From assembly GCA_902791025.1 (NCBI GenBank), contig CADATZ010000014.1, positions 1-64,000 of the forward strand: DNA of 64,000 nucleotides, given 5' to 3'. A program made the position numbers and the translations under genes. How positions within the stretch are numbered: the first letter of the stretch is position 1; each line of letters begins with the position of its first letter. This stretch comes from an uncultured Chloroflexota bacterium. Its GTDB lineage: Bacteria > Chloroflexota > Anaerolineae > Anaerolineales > Anaerolineaceae. The notes below the pieces were generated by a model. The model was not told the origin of the DNA and did no database searches. It was given only the letters and a program-made list of their open reading frames with translations. Positions 17,089-26,183 of this stretch are shown piece by piece.

Positions 17089-18774
17089 ATGAAAAAAAGA
17101 AATATCCTATTTCTTCTTATAATTACTATTCTTTTTGTTAAACCTAATGCCTATGCATATCAATCCTTATGGGATAAAACGAATGAATCTACAGCACCAG
17201 AAAATGAAATAATATCTATAAAAATGGGACTGACAAATGGATCAGATCGTCAGTCTGACAGGTCAGATATCGAAAAAGTTCTAAATACACAATCGATCGG
17301 TATTTTAAACAATATTCCTGATACAAGAACAGACACCACAATATCTGTTGATTCTGTTCAGTATTTTGGAAATACAAATGAAAATCCAACACCAATTGTC
17401 AATACTCTTACGGGATTGACATTATTTTTCTCCTCACAAACAGGTGTTACTCCCATACAGGCATTTGAGCTCAGCAAAGATAATACTGTTATTTTATCCT
17501 ATATTGGACAAATTACAGAGCCGTATCTTGTAAACAGCAATTTACTTGGTAAAGATACTTACCTGATTCATCGAGAGGATCAGTTTGAAGAAAAGGTTGC
17601 CACTTCAATTTATGCAATATTGGAACAAATGACAGACAGCAGCGCAAACCTTCCTGACCTGGAATCTGTACACACTATGATCCAGGCATTTCGTGAAAGC
17701 AGTAATACCGGTGCTTTTATCTCATCAGGCACAGATATCTCTCTTACACAGGAATTAGATGTAAGAGCATTTGAGATCCCTATGCTCAGTGCGATCATGA
17801 AATTACATGAAACTTCCCCTTCGTCAGAAATTTCATACCTCTTTACGGACTTTCCTTCATTCAAGCGCGAATATAAATGGCCGGAGGTATCTTCCTTACC
17901 CACCTACAGTATAATTGATGCATCTATTTCCGGCACATTTACCGCTGAAGATATACTGTTATTCATCAATGCTTTTCCTCAGTTTTTTGCTGACAATCCT
18001 GAGTTTGCTGCTCTGATGAATGAACAAATCAGAGCGGGATTGATTCGCTCCAATCCGGAGCTTGCTGCACAGGAAAATATTGATTATCTTACGGAAATAA
18101 TTTATGGACTGCAGGAAACTGTTCAGACCGAAATGCAGAATAAACATTTCCAAATCACAATAGACCTGGATGAAGATGGAAACCTGATTCGTTTCACGAT
18201 CAAATCGGCGGCTAACGATGATTCCCAATCAGAAGGTCTTATTTTCACCTATCAAAAGGCAAATAATGAAATCTCTTCTGTTTTTGAACTTTCTTTGGAT
18301 TCAGTCAACAGAAACGGAAGCCAGCCAATCTGCCGCACACTTGGGATAAAGGATGAAGGGATCGAGCCACAATTAAAATCTATAAACTTTCGCTTTGACG
18401 ATGATGAGGATCTACAATTTGTATTCAGATATTCAGTTGATCACTCTGAAACATCAGAGATTAAGAAAGTTTCAGATATTACGCTGGAATTTGATTGGAA
18501 AGGGCAAAAAGGGAATGCTGAGATAAAAACAAACCTGACTCCGAATCAATTTGGGTCTGAAGACGGTTCCTCTAAAATATCCTATACGCAAATCACGAAT
18601 GATAAGCCAGTTTTTTCCATTGATATCAGCAGTGAAACGAAAACAAATGAACCTATATATAGTTTTGAAGCAGTAAATGCGATTCCCGCATCTCAATTGA
18701 ATCAGGAAGATTATGATCAAATCGCTTCTCAAATTTTTCTGCAAATCATGATGCTGGTAATGAACATGATGTAA
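17089..18774 (+). CDS. secreted protein of unknown function
   Basis: 561 residues. The ATG at 17089 is preceded by GGAGG. The signal peptide KKRNILFLLIITILFVKPNA ends near AYA/YQ (about residue 24) without a lipobox. The mature part is rich in Ser, Thr, Asn and acidic residues. Its C-terminal third alternates charged and hydrophobic residues like a beta-sandwich (ITIDLDEDGNLIRFTIKSA, LTPNQFGSEDG). I recognise no domain. A promoter is plausible upstream (TTGTTT 17026-17031 and TATAAT 17047-17052, 15 apart). The next gene, for an HD-domain protein, follows 24 bases later. Confidence 0.75.
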   Translation: MKKRNILFLLIITILFVKPNAYAYQSLWDKTNESTAPENEIISIKMGLTNGSDRQSDRSDIEKVLNTQSIGILNNIPDTRTDTTISVDSVQYFGNTNENPTPIVNTLTGLTLFFSSQTGVTPIQAFELSKDNTVILSYIGQITEPYLVNSNLLGKDTYLIHREDQFEEKVATSIYAILEQMTDSSANLPDLESVHTMIQAFRESSNTGAFISSGTDISLTQELDVRAFEIPMLSAIMKLHETSPSSEISYLFTDFPSFKREYKWPEVSSLPTYSIIDASISGTFTAEDILLFINAFPQFFADNPEFAALMNEQIRAGLIRSNPELAAQENIDYLTEIIYGLQETVQTEMQNKHFQITIDLDEDGNLIRFTIKSAANDDSQSEGLIFTYQKANNEISSVFELSLDSVNRNGSQPICRTLGIKDEGIEPQLKSINFRFDDDEDLQFVFRYSVDHSETSEIKKVSDITLEFDWKGQKGNAEIKTNLTPNQFGSEDGSSKISYTQITNDKPVFSIDISSETKTNEPIYSFEAVNAIPASQLNQEDYDQIASQIFLQIMMLVMNMM

Positions 18775-18798
18775 AATAACAGCAAGAGGTATTTGATC

Positions 18799-19371
18799 AT
18801 GAACCAACTTCCAACCAGAGATGAAGCCTGGAATATTCTTACAAAATATGTAACGACTGACCATCTGCAGCGTCATGTGCTGATGGTCGAAGGCGTTATG
18901 CGCCATTTTGCCCGCCTGTATAATGAAGATGAAGAAGCCTGGGGAATACTCGGCATGCTTCACGATATCGATTTTGAACTGTATCCTGAAGAACACCTGG
19001 ATCATGCACCGCAAATTCTGCGTGAGGAAGGCTTTGATGAGGATTTTATCCACTCCGTCGTCTCACATGGATATGGGATATGCTCTGATACAGAACCCGT
19101 TTCCAATGCAGAGAAAGTCCTTTTTGCTGTTGATGAATTGACAGGATTGATTTATGCCTGTGCATTGATGCGTCCATCGAAGAGCGTGATGGATCTTGAA
19201 CTGAAATCGGTCAAAAAGAAGTTCAAAACAGCCAACTTTGCGGCAAATGTCAATAGACAGGTCATTCAGGAAGGCGCCGAACGTCTGGGAATGTCTTTGG
19301 ATGATTTAATTCGTGAAACCATCCTGGGCATGAGAGAATGTGCCGACAAAATTGGTTTGGCAGGAGAATAA
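18799..19371 (+). CDS. HD-domain protein (HDIG-type hydrolase family)
   Basis: 190 residues from the ATG at 18799; AGAGGT lies 8 bases upstream, better placed than for the TTG at 18793. The HD-type metal-binding residues are visible: HVLMVEGVM (first His), MLHDIDFE (His-Asp pair) and SHGYG, with a later Asp in AVDELTGLI. This arrangement matches small HDIG-related phosphohydrolases acting on nucleotides, whose substrates are mostly unknown. It is cytoplasmic, with no signal peptide, and probably co-transcribed with the secreted protein upstream. Confidence 0.85.
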   Translation: MNQLPTRDEAWNILTKYVTTDHLQRHVLMVEGVMRHFARLYNEDEEAWGILGMLHDIDFELYPEEHLDHAPQILREEGFDEDFIHSVVSHGYGICSDTEPVSNAEKVLFAVDELTGLIYACALMRPSKSVMDLELKSVKKKFKTANFAANVNRQVIQEGAERLGMSLDDLIRETILGMRECADKIGLAGE

Positions 19372-19376
19372 AAATA

Positions 19377-19408
19377 AAGCCGGGTGAAAATCCCGGCTCA
19401 TTTTTTAT
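19377..19408. terminator. bidirectional terminator between HD-protein gene and bioY
   Basis: GCCGGG (19379-19384) pairs with CCCGGC (19392-19397). T6 follows on the plus strand and a T-rich stretch on the minus strand. It separates two convergent genes. Confidence 0.8.
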
Positions 19409-19959
19409 ATCATATTCTGACGAATCAATGGTATCAATCGCTGACCGATAGCAGCCACAAGAAAACACTTGATAATATCTCCCGGCAGCGGCTGAACATC
19501 ACAAGCCAGGAGCATCGGTCCCAATGCGATCGTATTTCCAAGATAAAATTTATTCAGCAGGAACAGATAAACCGTTCCAAAGAAATAAATTACAGCAATT
19601 CCCGCAAAACAGGCAAAAAGAATTTTCTTAAACGAAGGTGGTTCTTTTGTTTCGGTCATCTTCCCGACAAGATAAGACGCCGGAATATATCCAAGCAGAT
19701 AACCGAAGGTTGGCCGCAGGAAATAACCGATTCCCCCGCCTTGTGTGAAAATCGGCAGTCCCGCGAGACCCATTACCAGGTAAATACATACCGAAAGACA
19801 CCCCCATTTCGGTCCCAATAACACAGCTGCAAGAAGAACAAACATATCCTGCAGGGAAAGGGGGACAAGAGGGATATGGATCGTCACAAAAGCACCTACA
19901 GCTATCAATGCCACAAACATTGCACAAAGAACCAGGTTTTTCGTATAACTTCTATTCAT
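19405..19959 (-). CDS. bioY: biotin transporter BioY (ECF-type substrate-binding subunit)
   Basis: Membrane protein that captures biotin, either alone or with an ECF energising module. 184 residues from the ATG at 19959; AAGGAG is 5 bases upstream, while the GTG at 19965 overlaps that site. Family features: IPLVPLSLQDMFVLLAAVLLG, GLAGLPIFTQGGGIGYFLRPTFGYLLGYIPA (the BioY core), and a C-terminal DVQPLPGDIIKCFLVAAIG. Five or six membrane segments. It lies 13 bases after birA in the same operon, under the BirA operator at 20991-21022, so it should be repressed when biotin is plentiful. No ecfA or ecfT genes are in the window. Confidence 0.93.
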   Translation of the reverse strand: MNRSYTKNLVLCAMFVALIAVGAFVTIHIPLVPLSLQDMFVLLAAVLLGPKWGCLSVCIYLVMGLAGLPIFTQGGGIGYFLRPTFGYLLGYIPASYLVGKMTETKEPPSFKKILFACFAGIAVIYFFGTVYLFLLNKFYLGNTIALGPMLLACDVQPLPGDIIKCFLVAAIGQRLIPLIRQNMI

Positions 19960-19972
19960 TTTCACTCCTTAT

Positions 19973-20950
19973 TTATAGCCTGATACTGATTTCTCCCGCA
20001 TCGAGATGTTCCATCGTTCCATCCTCGAAACAGACGATTAGCCGACAGTTATCATCAATATCCAACGCAAAAGCTTTCCGGATACCGCCGTCGTTTATCA
20101 CATTAATATTTTTTTTGATTACAAAACTTCGCTTTCGATATTCATCGATATAGCTTTCGAAATCACCGCTTTGATAGATTTTCATAAAATTGTTCAGAAA
20201 AGCAGCCGCGATCATATTTTTTCCATCACTCGTTTTTTCCTCAAAAATATAACCGGCAATGTCTTCGATATCAGCAGGGAAACCTTTTTCCGGACGATAG
20301 ACATTAATACCCACGCCAAGAACAACATAATCGAGACTTCCCGATTCCAAACTGACCGTGCCTTCCGTCAGGATTCCGCAAACCTTTCGGCTATCAAGAT
20401 AAACATCATTTACCCATTTGATTTTTGGATCTTTTCCTGAAACTGATTCAATCGCCCTGCATACAGCTACGGCAGCGGCTGTTGTTAATCGCAGTGCTTT
20501 TGAAGGTGGAATATCAGTAGGACGGAGCAAAATACTCATATACACACCGGTATCAGCCGGAGAATAAAAGCGGCGTCCCAGGCGGCCTTTCCCATCGGTC
20601 TGCATTCCGGCGACCAGAACTGTACCCTCCGGATATCCGGCGATCGCTTTTTCCCGAAGGGAATCATTCGTTGATCCGACTTCTGACATAACCTGTATAT
20701 CCAAAGATGAATATTCACTCTGCAAATATTTCCAGATTCCAAGTTCTGATAAAACATCAGCATCGGAAACGAGTCGATAGCCTCTGTTCCGAACTGCATC
20801 GATCAGATATCCATCATTACGCAGGCTTTTGATTGCTTTCCAGACTGCCGCACGGGAAATTGATAATTTTTGTGCAGAGGTTTCTCCGGAAACCCAATTA
20901 TTTTTATTTTCATCCAATAAATGCAGCAGTTTTTCCTTCGTTTTCATCAT
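19973..20950 (-). CDS. birA: biotin-protein ligase / biotin operon repressor BirA
   Basis: Attaches biotin to carboxylase carrier proteins and, as the biotinyl-AMP complex, represses biotin genes. 325 residues from the ATG at 20950 (a TTG at 20959 is less likely). Residues about 1-60 form a winged helix-turn-helix (ISRAAVWKAIKSLRNDGYLIDAVRNRGYRL). The ligase core carries GSTNDSLREKA, DGKGRLGRRFYSP (the adenylate-binding GRGRxGR-type loop) and KWVNDVYLDSRKVCGIL. A small SH3-like C-terminal domain follows. The DNA-binding domain identifies it as the regulatory type. The operator just upstream indicates autoregulation. Confidence 0.95.
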   Translation of the reverse strand: MMKTKEKLLHLLDENKNNWVSGETSAQKLSISRAAVWKAIKSLRNDGYLIDAVRNRGYRLVSDADVLSELGIWKYLQSEYSSLDIQVMSEVGSTNDSLREKAIAGYPEGTVLVAGMQTDGKGRLGRRFYSPADTGVYMSILLRPTDIPPSKALRLTTAAAVAVCRAIESVSGKDPKIKWVNDVYLDSRKVCGILTEGTVSLESGSLDYVVLGVGINVYRPEKGFPADIEDIAGYIFEEKTSDGKNMIAAAFLNNFMKIYQSGDFESYIDEYRKRSFVIKKNINVINDGGIRKAFALDIDDNCRLIVCFEDGTMEHLDAGEISIRL

Positions 20951-20968
20951 CAATTCCAACCTGATAAA

Positions 20969-21022
20969 ATTATATACGACTTGTTTTTTATTGTTAACTA
21001 AATCAATAGTGAAGGTTTACAA
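20969..21022 (-). promoter_or_regulatory. BirA operator overlapping the birA-bioY promoter
   Basis: On the minus strand the site reads TTGTAAACC-N14-AGTTAACAA (20991-21022), matching the known BirA consensus of TTGTAAACC and GGTTAACAA half-sites. Its inner edge supplies a -35 box (TTAACA, 20992-20997), 17 bases before a perfect TATAAT (20969-20974). Bound BirA would block RNA polymerase. Consensus match, spacing, promoter overlap and downstream genes all agree. Confidence 0.88.
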
Positions 21023-21029
21023 TTGATAT

Positions 21030-21067
21030 AAAAAAAGACACCGGAGCAATTTCCGGTGTCTTTTTTT
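21030..21067. terminator. terminator of the GH94 gene (bidirectional)
   Basis: GACACCGGA (21037-21045) pairs with TCCGGTGTC (21052-21060). It is flanked by A7 and T7 runs, so it works in both directions. It lies 18 bases past the stop codon of the GH94 gene. Confidence 0.88.
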
Positions 21068-21085
21068 GTGTCTGAATTAATAATA

Positions 21086-23521
21086 CTATCCCATTATGAC
21101 TTTTACGTCAACTTCTGTTCCCTCTGGCTGAATCGGAATTACATTTCCTTCAATGGCATTCCCATTGACGAATATCTCGGCAACACCTTTTTCAATTCCC
21201 TTTGCGTTATCTACGTGGATATGATATTTCGCTCCGCGATAGCTCCGATCTACAGAGAACTCTTTCATATCAGACGGAATACATGGATCGATCATCAAAC
21301 CGTCCAATGTCGGCTGTACGCCAAGAATCGCCTGAGAGATACTCAGGAATGTCCATGCGGCTGTACCTGTGAGCCAGCTGTTTTTCGCTTCACCGAAGGT
21401 TGGCGCATCAATTCCCGCAATCATTTGTGAGTAGACGTAGGGTTCTGTACGATGGATCTCACTGATATCTTCGATATAAGCAGGAGCTGTACGCTTATAT
21501 ACCTCAAAAGCCCGGTTGCCATGTCCCAGTACAGCTTCCGCACATACGATCCAGGGATTGTTGTGACAGAAAATACCGGCATTTTCCTTATATCCCGGCG
21601 GATAACTGGAGATTTCACCCAGATTCAGATAATAACGCGTATAAGCAGGCTGCAGTAGAACGATACCGTATTTTGTATCAAGACGTTGTTTCACGCTTTC
21701 AAGCGCTTTGGCAGCTTCACCGGTCTCTTTACCGATTTCGGCCATAACGCACATCCCCTGCGGTTCAATAAAGATTTGACCTTCTTCACATTCTTTAGAA
21801 CCAACCGGGTCACCATTCGCGTCATAAGCTCTGCGGAACCAATCTCCATCCCAACCGGCTGTGAGGGTAACTTTTTCCATGTCCGCGACAGCCTGTTCCG
21901 CCGCTTCTGCCTCTTCAACTAACCCAACATGGCGAAGAATAGATGCCCAGGCTTTTCCGTATTTCACAAACATTCCGGCGATGAACACCGATTCCGCTAC
22001 AGGACCTTCACTGGGCCCGGTTGTCTGGAAGCTTTCTCCCGGATGTTCGGAAAAACAATTCAGGTTCAGACAGTCATTCCAGTCAGCTCTTCCGATCAGC
22101 GGCAGTCCGTGAGGTCCGCGGTGATCAACGATATAATTAAAGCTGCGGCGTAAATGCTCGAGAAGCGGCTGCGCAAGCTTCGGGTCATTATCAAAGTCTA
22201 CAGATTCGTCCAAAATCGACCAGTCACCTGTTTCCCGTAAATAAGCGTCAGTTCCCGCAATCAGCCAAAGCGGATCATCATTGAATCCGGAACCGACAGC
22301 AAGATTGCCTTTCTTGGTCAGCGGTTGATATTGATGATAAGCGCTTCCATCAGGGAATTGTGTAGCAGCGATATCCAAAATCCTCTCACGTGCACGTTCC
22401 GGGATCATATGGACAAACCCAAGCAGATCCTGACAGGAATCGCGGAAGCCCATACCACGCCCCATACCGCTTTCATAATAACTTGCAGAGCGGGACATAT
22501 TGAAGGTCACCATGCACTGATACTGGTTCCAGATATTCACCATGCGGTTCATCTTCTCATCATCGGAATGCAGAACATACCCGCTGAGCAGATTCTCCCA
22601 GAATTCAGCAAGTGCTTTACGTGCGGTATCATATTGAGCCGCAGTTGAGAATCGCGAAATCATCGCTTCCGCACGAGTTTTGTTGATCACTCCCGGTGCA
22701 GAAAACTTTTCAGCGACAGGGTTTTCAATATAGCCAAGGCCGAACAGGTACTCATGACTTTCACCGGCTGCCAGCTTCACATGGAACTGCATCGCACCAA
22801 CCGGTGCCCAACCATGAGCTTCACTGTTTGTGCAGTTTCCCTCGAATACAGCTTGCGGGTGAGCGGGACTGCCGTAGACACCGACAAAAGCATCGCGTGA
22901 GGTATCATAGGCATCCGGTTTTTGATCCGTCCAGAATACGGCATAGTGATTGCGGCGTTCCCGATATTCCGTCTTGTGATAGATTGCTTTTTCCGTAATT
23001 TCAACTTCGCCGATACTGTAATTCCGCTGGAAGTTCGTTGCGTCATCATTCGCGTCCCAGAGACAAAATTCCATATAGGGGAACACATCAATTTCTTTCT
23101 CTGCTTCGGTTTCGTTCGTCACCTTCAATCGCATGAGCAGACAGTTTTCTCCCAGCGGGACGAACATTTCCTGCTGCGCATTAATGCCATTTTTAGCGGA
23201 TTCGATTACGGTATAGCCAAGTCCATGTCGGCAGGAATATGAATCCAATTTGCATTTGACCGGCTGCCATCCCGGATTCCAGACAGTTTCTCCATCACGA
23301 ATATAAAAGTGATATCCTTCACTGTCCAAAGGAGAATTGTTATAGCGGTAGCGTGTAATACGGCGCAGCCGTGCGTCCTGGTAAAAACTGTAACCGCCAG
23401 CAGTATTGGATAAAATTGTGAAAAATCCTTCATTACCAAGATAATTGATCCAGGGCAAAGGCGTTTTTGGGGTAGTGATCACATACTCCCGTTTTTCATC
23501 ATCAAAGCAGCCAAATTTCAT
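21086..23521 (-). CDS. GH94 glycoside phosphorylase, probably cellobiose phosphorylase
   Basis: Cleaves a beta-glucoside with phosphate, giving glucose-1-phosphate and saving ATP. 811 residues, the usual length of cellobiose phosphorylase, with no signal peptide, hence cytoplasmic. The N-terminal sandwich domain starts [18 protein letters not shown] with LPWINYLGN. The (alpha/alpha)6 catalytic domain has [28 protein letters not shown] and [13 protein letters not shown], where an Asp of the NDDPLW motif is the expected general acid. Later motifs are [11 protein letters not shown] and [21 protein letters not shown] precedes the ATG. The closely related cellodextrin and chitobiose phosphorylases cannot be fully excluded, but the adjacent beta-glucosidase gene supports cellobiose. 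Confidence 0.9.
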   Translation of the reverse strand: MKFGCFDDEKREYVITTPKTPLPWINYLGNEGFFTILSNTAGGYSFYQDARLRRITRYRYNNSPLDSEGYHFYIRDGETVWNPGWQPVKCKLDSYSCRHGLGYTVIESAKNGINAQQEMFVPLGENCLLMRLKVTNETEAEKEIDVFPYMEFCLWDANDDATNFQRNYSIGEVEITEKAIYHKTEYRERRNHYAVFWTDQKPDAYDTSRDAFVGVYGSPAHPQAVFEGNCTNSEAHGWAPVGAMQFHVKLAAGESHEYLFGLGYIENPVAEKFSAPGVINKTRAEAMISRFSTAAQYDTARKALAEFWENLLSGYVLHSDDEKMNRMVNIWNQYQCMVTFNMSRSASYYESGMGRGMGFRDSCQDLLGFVHMIPERARERILDIAATQFPDGSAYHQYQPLTKKGNLAVGSGFNDDPLWLIAGTDAYLRETGDWSILDESVDFDNDPKLAQPLLEHLRRSFNYIVDHRGPHGLPLIGRADWNDCLNLNCFSEHPGESFQTTGPSEGPVAESVFIAGMFVKYGKAWASILRHVGLVEEAEAAEQAVADMEKVTLTAGWDGDWFRRAYDANGDPVGSKECEEGQIFIEPQGMCVMAEIGKETGEAAKALESVKQRLDTKYGIVLLQPAYTRYYLNLGEISSYPPGYKENAGIFCHNNPWIVCAEAVLGHGNRAFEVYKRTAPAYIEDISEIHRTEPYVYSQMIAGIDAPTFGEAKNSWLTGTAAWTFLSISQAILGVQPTLDGLMIDPCIPSDMKEFSVDRSYRGAKYHIHVDNAKGIEKGVAEIFVNGNAIEGNVIPIQPEGTEVDVKVIMG

Positions 23522-23596
23522 GATTCCTCACTAATCTGTCGAAAACAAGATTTCAGTCCGGTTATGATCCGTTCTGAATAATTAATTCAATATTCT

Positions 23597-23625
23597 ATTA
23601 TAATTGTTGCCTCAGGAAAATACAA
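23597..23625 (-). promoter_or_regulatory. promoter of the GH94 gene
   Basis: On the minus strand TTGTAT (23620-23625) and TATAAT (23597-23602) are 17 bases apart, about 75 bases before the start codon. The rest of the 23522-23687 gap holds a short palindrome TTGTCTGAGACAA (23664-23676) downstream of the GH3 gene. Confidence 0.7.
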
Positions 23626-23687
23626 TAAATTTCAGTCACAATTGATTTTTGACATATATTGCATTGTCTGAGACAAATAAACAATTG

Positions 23688-26093
23688 CTAATCTACCCGC
23701 AAGATCAATTTCAGGACTCTCTCAACGGAACGGTCAATATCGCTCTCAGAAATCAAACCTTTTTCCAAAGCCAATTTCACACGGTCCGGGAAACCACAGC
23801 CCATTTTCACATCATTCCCTGCGATAATTTCTTTATACTGCTCACCGGCATTCCACCAGTCTGTGGTGACAAGTCCGTCAAAGCCCCATTCATTTCTCAA
23901 GATGCCCTGAAGCAGTTCCTCGCTCTCAGAGCAACGTCTGCCATTGACGATATTATAGGAAGTCATTAATGCCCATGGATGGCCGGTTTTTATGGCAATC
24001 TCAAAAGGCTTCAGATAAATTTCCCGCAAGGCACGTTCAGAAAGCCGTGAATCGGAATATCTGCGGTTCGTTTCCTTGTTATTACAGCAGAAGTGCTTGA
24101 TTTCCGCAGCGACTTTATTTGCCTGTATCCCCTTGATCATGGCTCCGGAAAGCACACCGGCCAGCATGGGATCTTCAGAATAATATTCAAAATTCCGACC
24201 GCACAGTGGACTGCGGTGGATGTTTACAGCCGGCGTAAGCCATACAGATATATTGTTTTCCTTCACTTCCTCACCGGCCGCAAAACCTACCTTTTCCACC
24301 AATTCCGGATCCCAGGTAGAAGCCAGCTGTGTCGCACACGGAAATGAAGTCGTGAACACACCGCATTCAGGCCTGATCCGCAATCCCGCAGGACCATCTG
24401 CAGTCATAACGGAAGGAACGCTATACTCAGGGAGATTGCCAAATCCAAAGGTATTGGCAGCACCGGTATTCGGTTGTCCACCCAGAAGATGGATTTTCTC
24501 ATCAATTGAGAGTTGAGCCATAAATTGCTCAAGGCTGGCTTTTCCATCAGCAACATCGTCAAAGGGAATGTTGTCAGGCATCTCAAAGAAATTGACGGGC
24601 GGGACATAGCGTACAGCAGGCGCCATACATACACCGGCAACAGGTTCCTCTCCGCTCAATCCATTTTCTTCCGTATCAAAGGGTTTACCGGCAGGCAGAG
24701 TCTCATAAGTACCGTCACAGACAAGTCTTTCTTTCAATTGAGAAGGAGCAAGCTGTGAGCTAAGCTGCTGTGTGATCTTGTTATCTTTATTTGTATATAC
24801 GAAATCAAGCTGTTTTGCATCCCGAACGTTATTCCCGACAAAAAAGAGATAATCGCCCTTTTCAAGAACATAAGCCGACTTTGCAACTTTTCCGGTATCA
24901 TCAAAGGACGCCATATCATCTATACGAATGTCAAGCATGATATCCTGTGATTCACCGGGAGCAAGCAATCTTGTTTTTGCGAATGCACCCAAAACCTTCA
25001 GCGGTTTACCAAGCAGTCCTCGCGGCGCTTGATAATAAAGCTGAATGACTTCTTTTCCCGGATAGCTGCCTTCATTTTTCACTCGAACCGAAACCTGAAC
25101 CGCTCCATCAGTCACAGCCGCAGACAATGGTTCAATATTGAATTTCGTGTAAGAAAGTCCATATCCAAAAGGATAAACTACTTTTTCACAAGCTCCGGGA
25201 ATCGTTTCGAAATAACGATATCCGACATAAATATCTTCACTGTAATCCACATAATCCGGAGACTCATGGAAACCTGCTGTGGAAGGATAGTCGTCAAGAT
25301 CACGTGCAATTGTGTCCGGTAATTTTCCTGAAGGCGTATCGTTCCCCATCAGCAGATCACCCGCAGCCAATCCACCAGTCATTCCGCCCTGCCATGCCAA
25401 AAGAACTGACTGGATCCGGTCATTATCTGCATACCACTTCGCATCAGTCAAGCCGCCTACATTCAGTACAACAATCACTTTATCGAAATTCTCACATACT
25501 GAATGTACCATTTTCTTTTCTTCGGCTGTCAGGTAAAAATCACTGTCAGGGAAAAGCTTCTGTGATAACTGCGAAACTTCATATTCAAATCGTTCCTGAT
25601 TTGGATATTCCACACTTTTCCGATCCCAGGCTTCCCCGGAAAATCTGCAAATGGAGATAATAGCAGTGTCTGTAAAATCAGCAGCTCCTTTCAAAAGATT
25701 ACCAGGAATTTCCGGTTCTACAGTCAACCCCGGCTGGGCGCCTGAGGTCAGTTGTTCATGTACATTTTCACGATAGAAATCACAAAGCGGTTCATAAATC
25801 TCAGGTGCGTTTTCCTGCTGTTTCAATCCTTCATACAAATTGATCGTGTACGCACAGGTGACATCACCGCTTCCACCGCCGCCTTTCACATAATCAATGG
25901 TTCCTTTTCCGAACAAAGCTACTTTGCTCCCGCTTTTCAGAGGGAGCAGCCCGGTTTCATTCTTCAGAAGGACCATACCCTCCCGTGCAGCTCGTCTTGC
26001 AAGTTCAAGATGCTCTTTGCCTGCAGTAACCTTTTCACGATCCGCGTAAAGCGGTAAATTCACCTGATATCTGGCACGTGTCCAATGACCCAT
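23688..26093 (-). CDS. GH3 beta-glucosidase with reversed domain order
   Basis: Hydrolyses beta-glucosides such as cellobiose in the cytoplasm (no signal peptide). 801 residues. The usual GH3 order is inverted. The GH3 C-terminal alpha/beta domain comes first (EGMVLLKNETGLLPLKSGSKVALFGKG, about 35-60; KVIVVLNVGGLTDAKW; SGKLPDTIARDLDDYPS). A fibronectin-III-like domain follows (IQLYYQAPRGLLGKPLKVLGAF). The catalytic TIM barrel is last, from about residue 500 (MTADGPAGLR; LTPAVNIHRSPLCGRNFEYYSEDP; KHFCCNNKE). The nucleophile is Asp745 in GLVTTDWW. The same arrangement is known in some ruminal beta-glucosidases (Ruminococcus, Butyrivibrio). GGAGG precedes the ATG. Stop and start lie 166 bases from the GH94 gene, which has its own promoter. 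Confidence 0.92.
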   Translation of the reverse strand: MGHWTRARYQVNLPLYADREKVTAGKEHLELARRAAREGMVLLKNETGLLPLKSGSKVALFGKGTIDYVKGGGGSGDVTCAYTINLYEGLKQQENAPEIYEPLCDFYRENVHEQLTSGAQPGLTVEPEIPGNLLKGAADFTDTAIISICRFSGEAWDRKSVEYPNQERFEYEVSQLSQKLFPDSDFYLTAEEKKMVHSVCENFDKVIVVLNVGGLTDAKWYADNDRIQSVLLAWQGGMTGGLAAGDLLMGNDTPSGKLPDTIARDLDDYPSTAGFHESPDYVDYSEDIYVGYRYFETIPGACEKVVYPFGYGLSYTKFNIEPLSAAVTDGAVQVSVRVKNEGSYPGKEVIQLYYQAPRGLLGKPLKVLGAFAKTRLLAPGESQDIMLDIRIDDMASFDDTGKVAKSAYVLEKGDYLFFVGNNVRDAKQLDFVYTNKDNKITQQLSSQLAPSQLKERLVCDGTYETLPAGKPFDTEENGLSGEEPVAGVCMAPAVRYVPPVNFFEMPDNIPFDDVADGKASLEQFMAQLSIDEKIHLLGGQPNTGAANTFGFGNLPEYSVPSVMTADGPAGLRIRPECGVFTTSFPCATQLASTWDPELVEKVGFAAGEEVKENNISVWLTPAVNIHRSPLCGRNFEYYSEDPMLAGVLSGAMIKGIQANKVAAEIKHFCCNNKETNRRYSDSRLSERALREIYLKPFEIAIKTGHPWALMTSYNIVNGRRCSESEELLQGILRNEWGFDGLVTTDWWNAGEQYKEIIAGNDVKMGCGFPDRVKLALEKGLISESDIDRSVERVLKLILRVD

Positions 26094-26113
26094 TCTATCC
26101 TCCGAATTTCAAT

Positions 26114-26128
26114 AACCGATGAACGGTT
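26114..26128. promoter_or_regulatory. short inverted repeat upstream of the GH3 gene, possible operator
   Basis: AACCG-N5-CGGTT lies 20 bases before the GH3 start codon. The region before the GH94 gene has related CGGTT and CCGTT pieces (23558-23573). A sugar-responsive repressor site is possible, but this is only a weak pattern. Confidence 0.3.
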
Positions 26129-26183
26129 CATATTTCATAATATTTTAGCGGTAAAACCTAAAACTTTGCTTTAAAATCATAAT

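Noticed and set aside
23571..23580. GTTCTGAATA motifs at 23571 and 28722 as solo ends of the palindromic repeat
   Set aside because: Only about 10 bases match, and there is no pairing arm nearby, so chance or simple sequence bias is as likely. The one at 28722 is explained by the tandem duplication.
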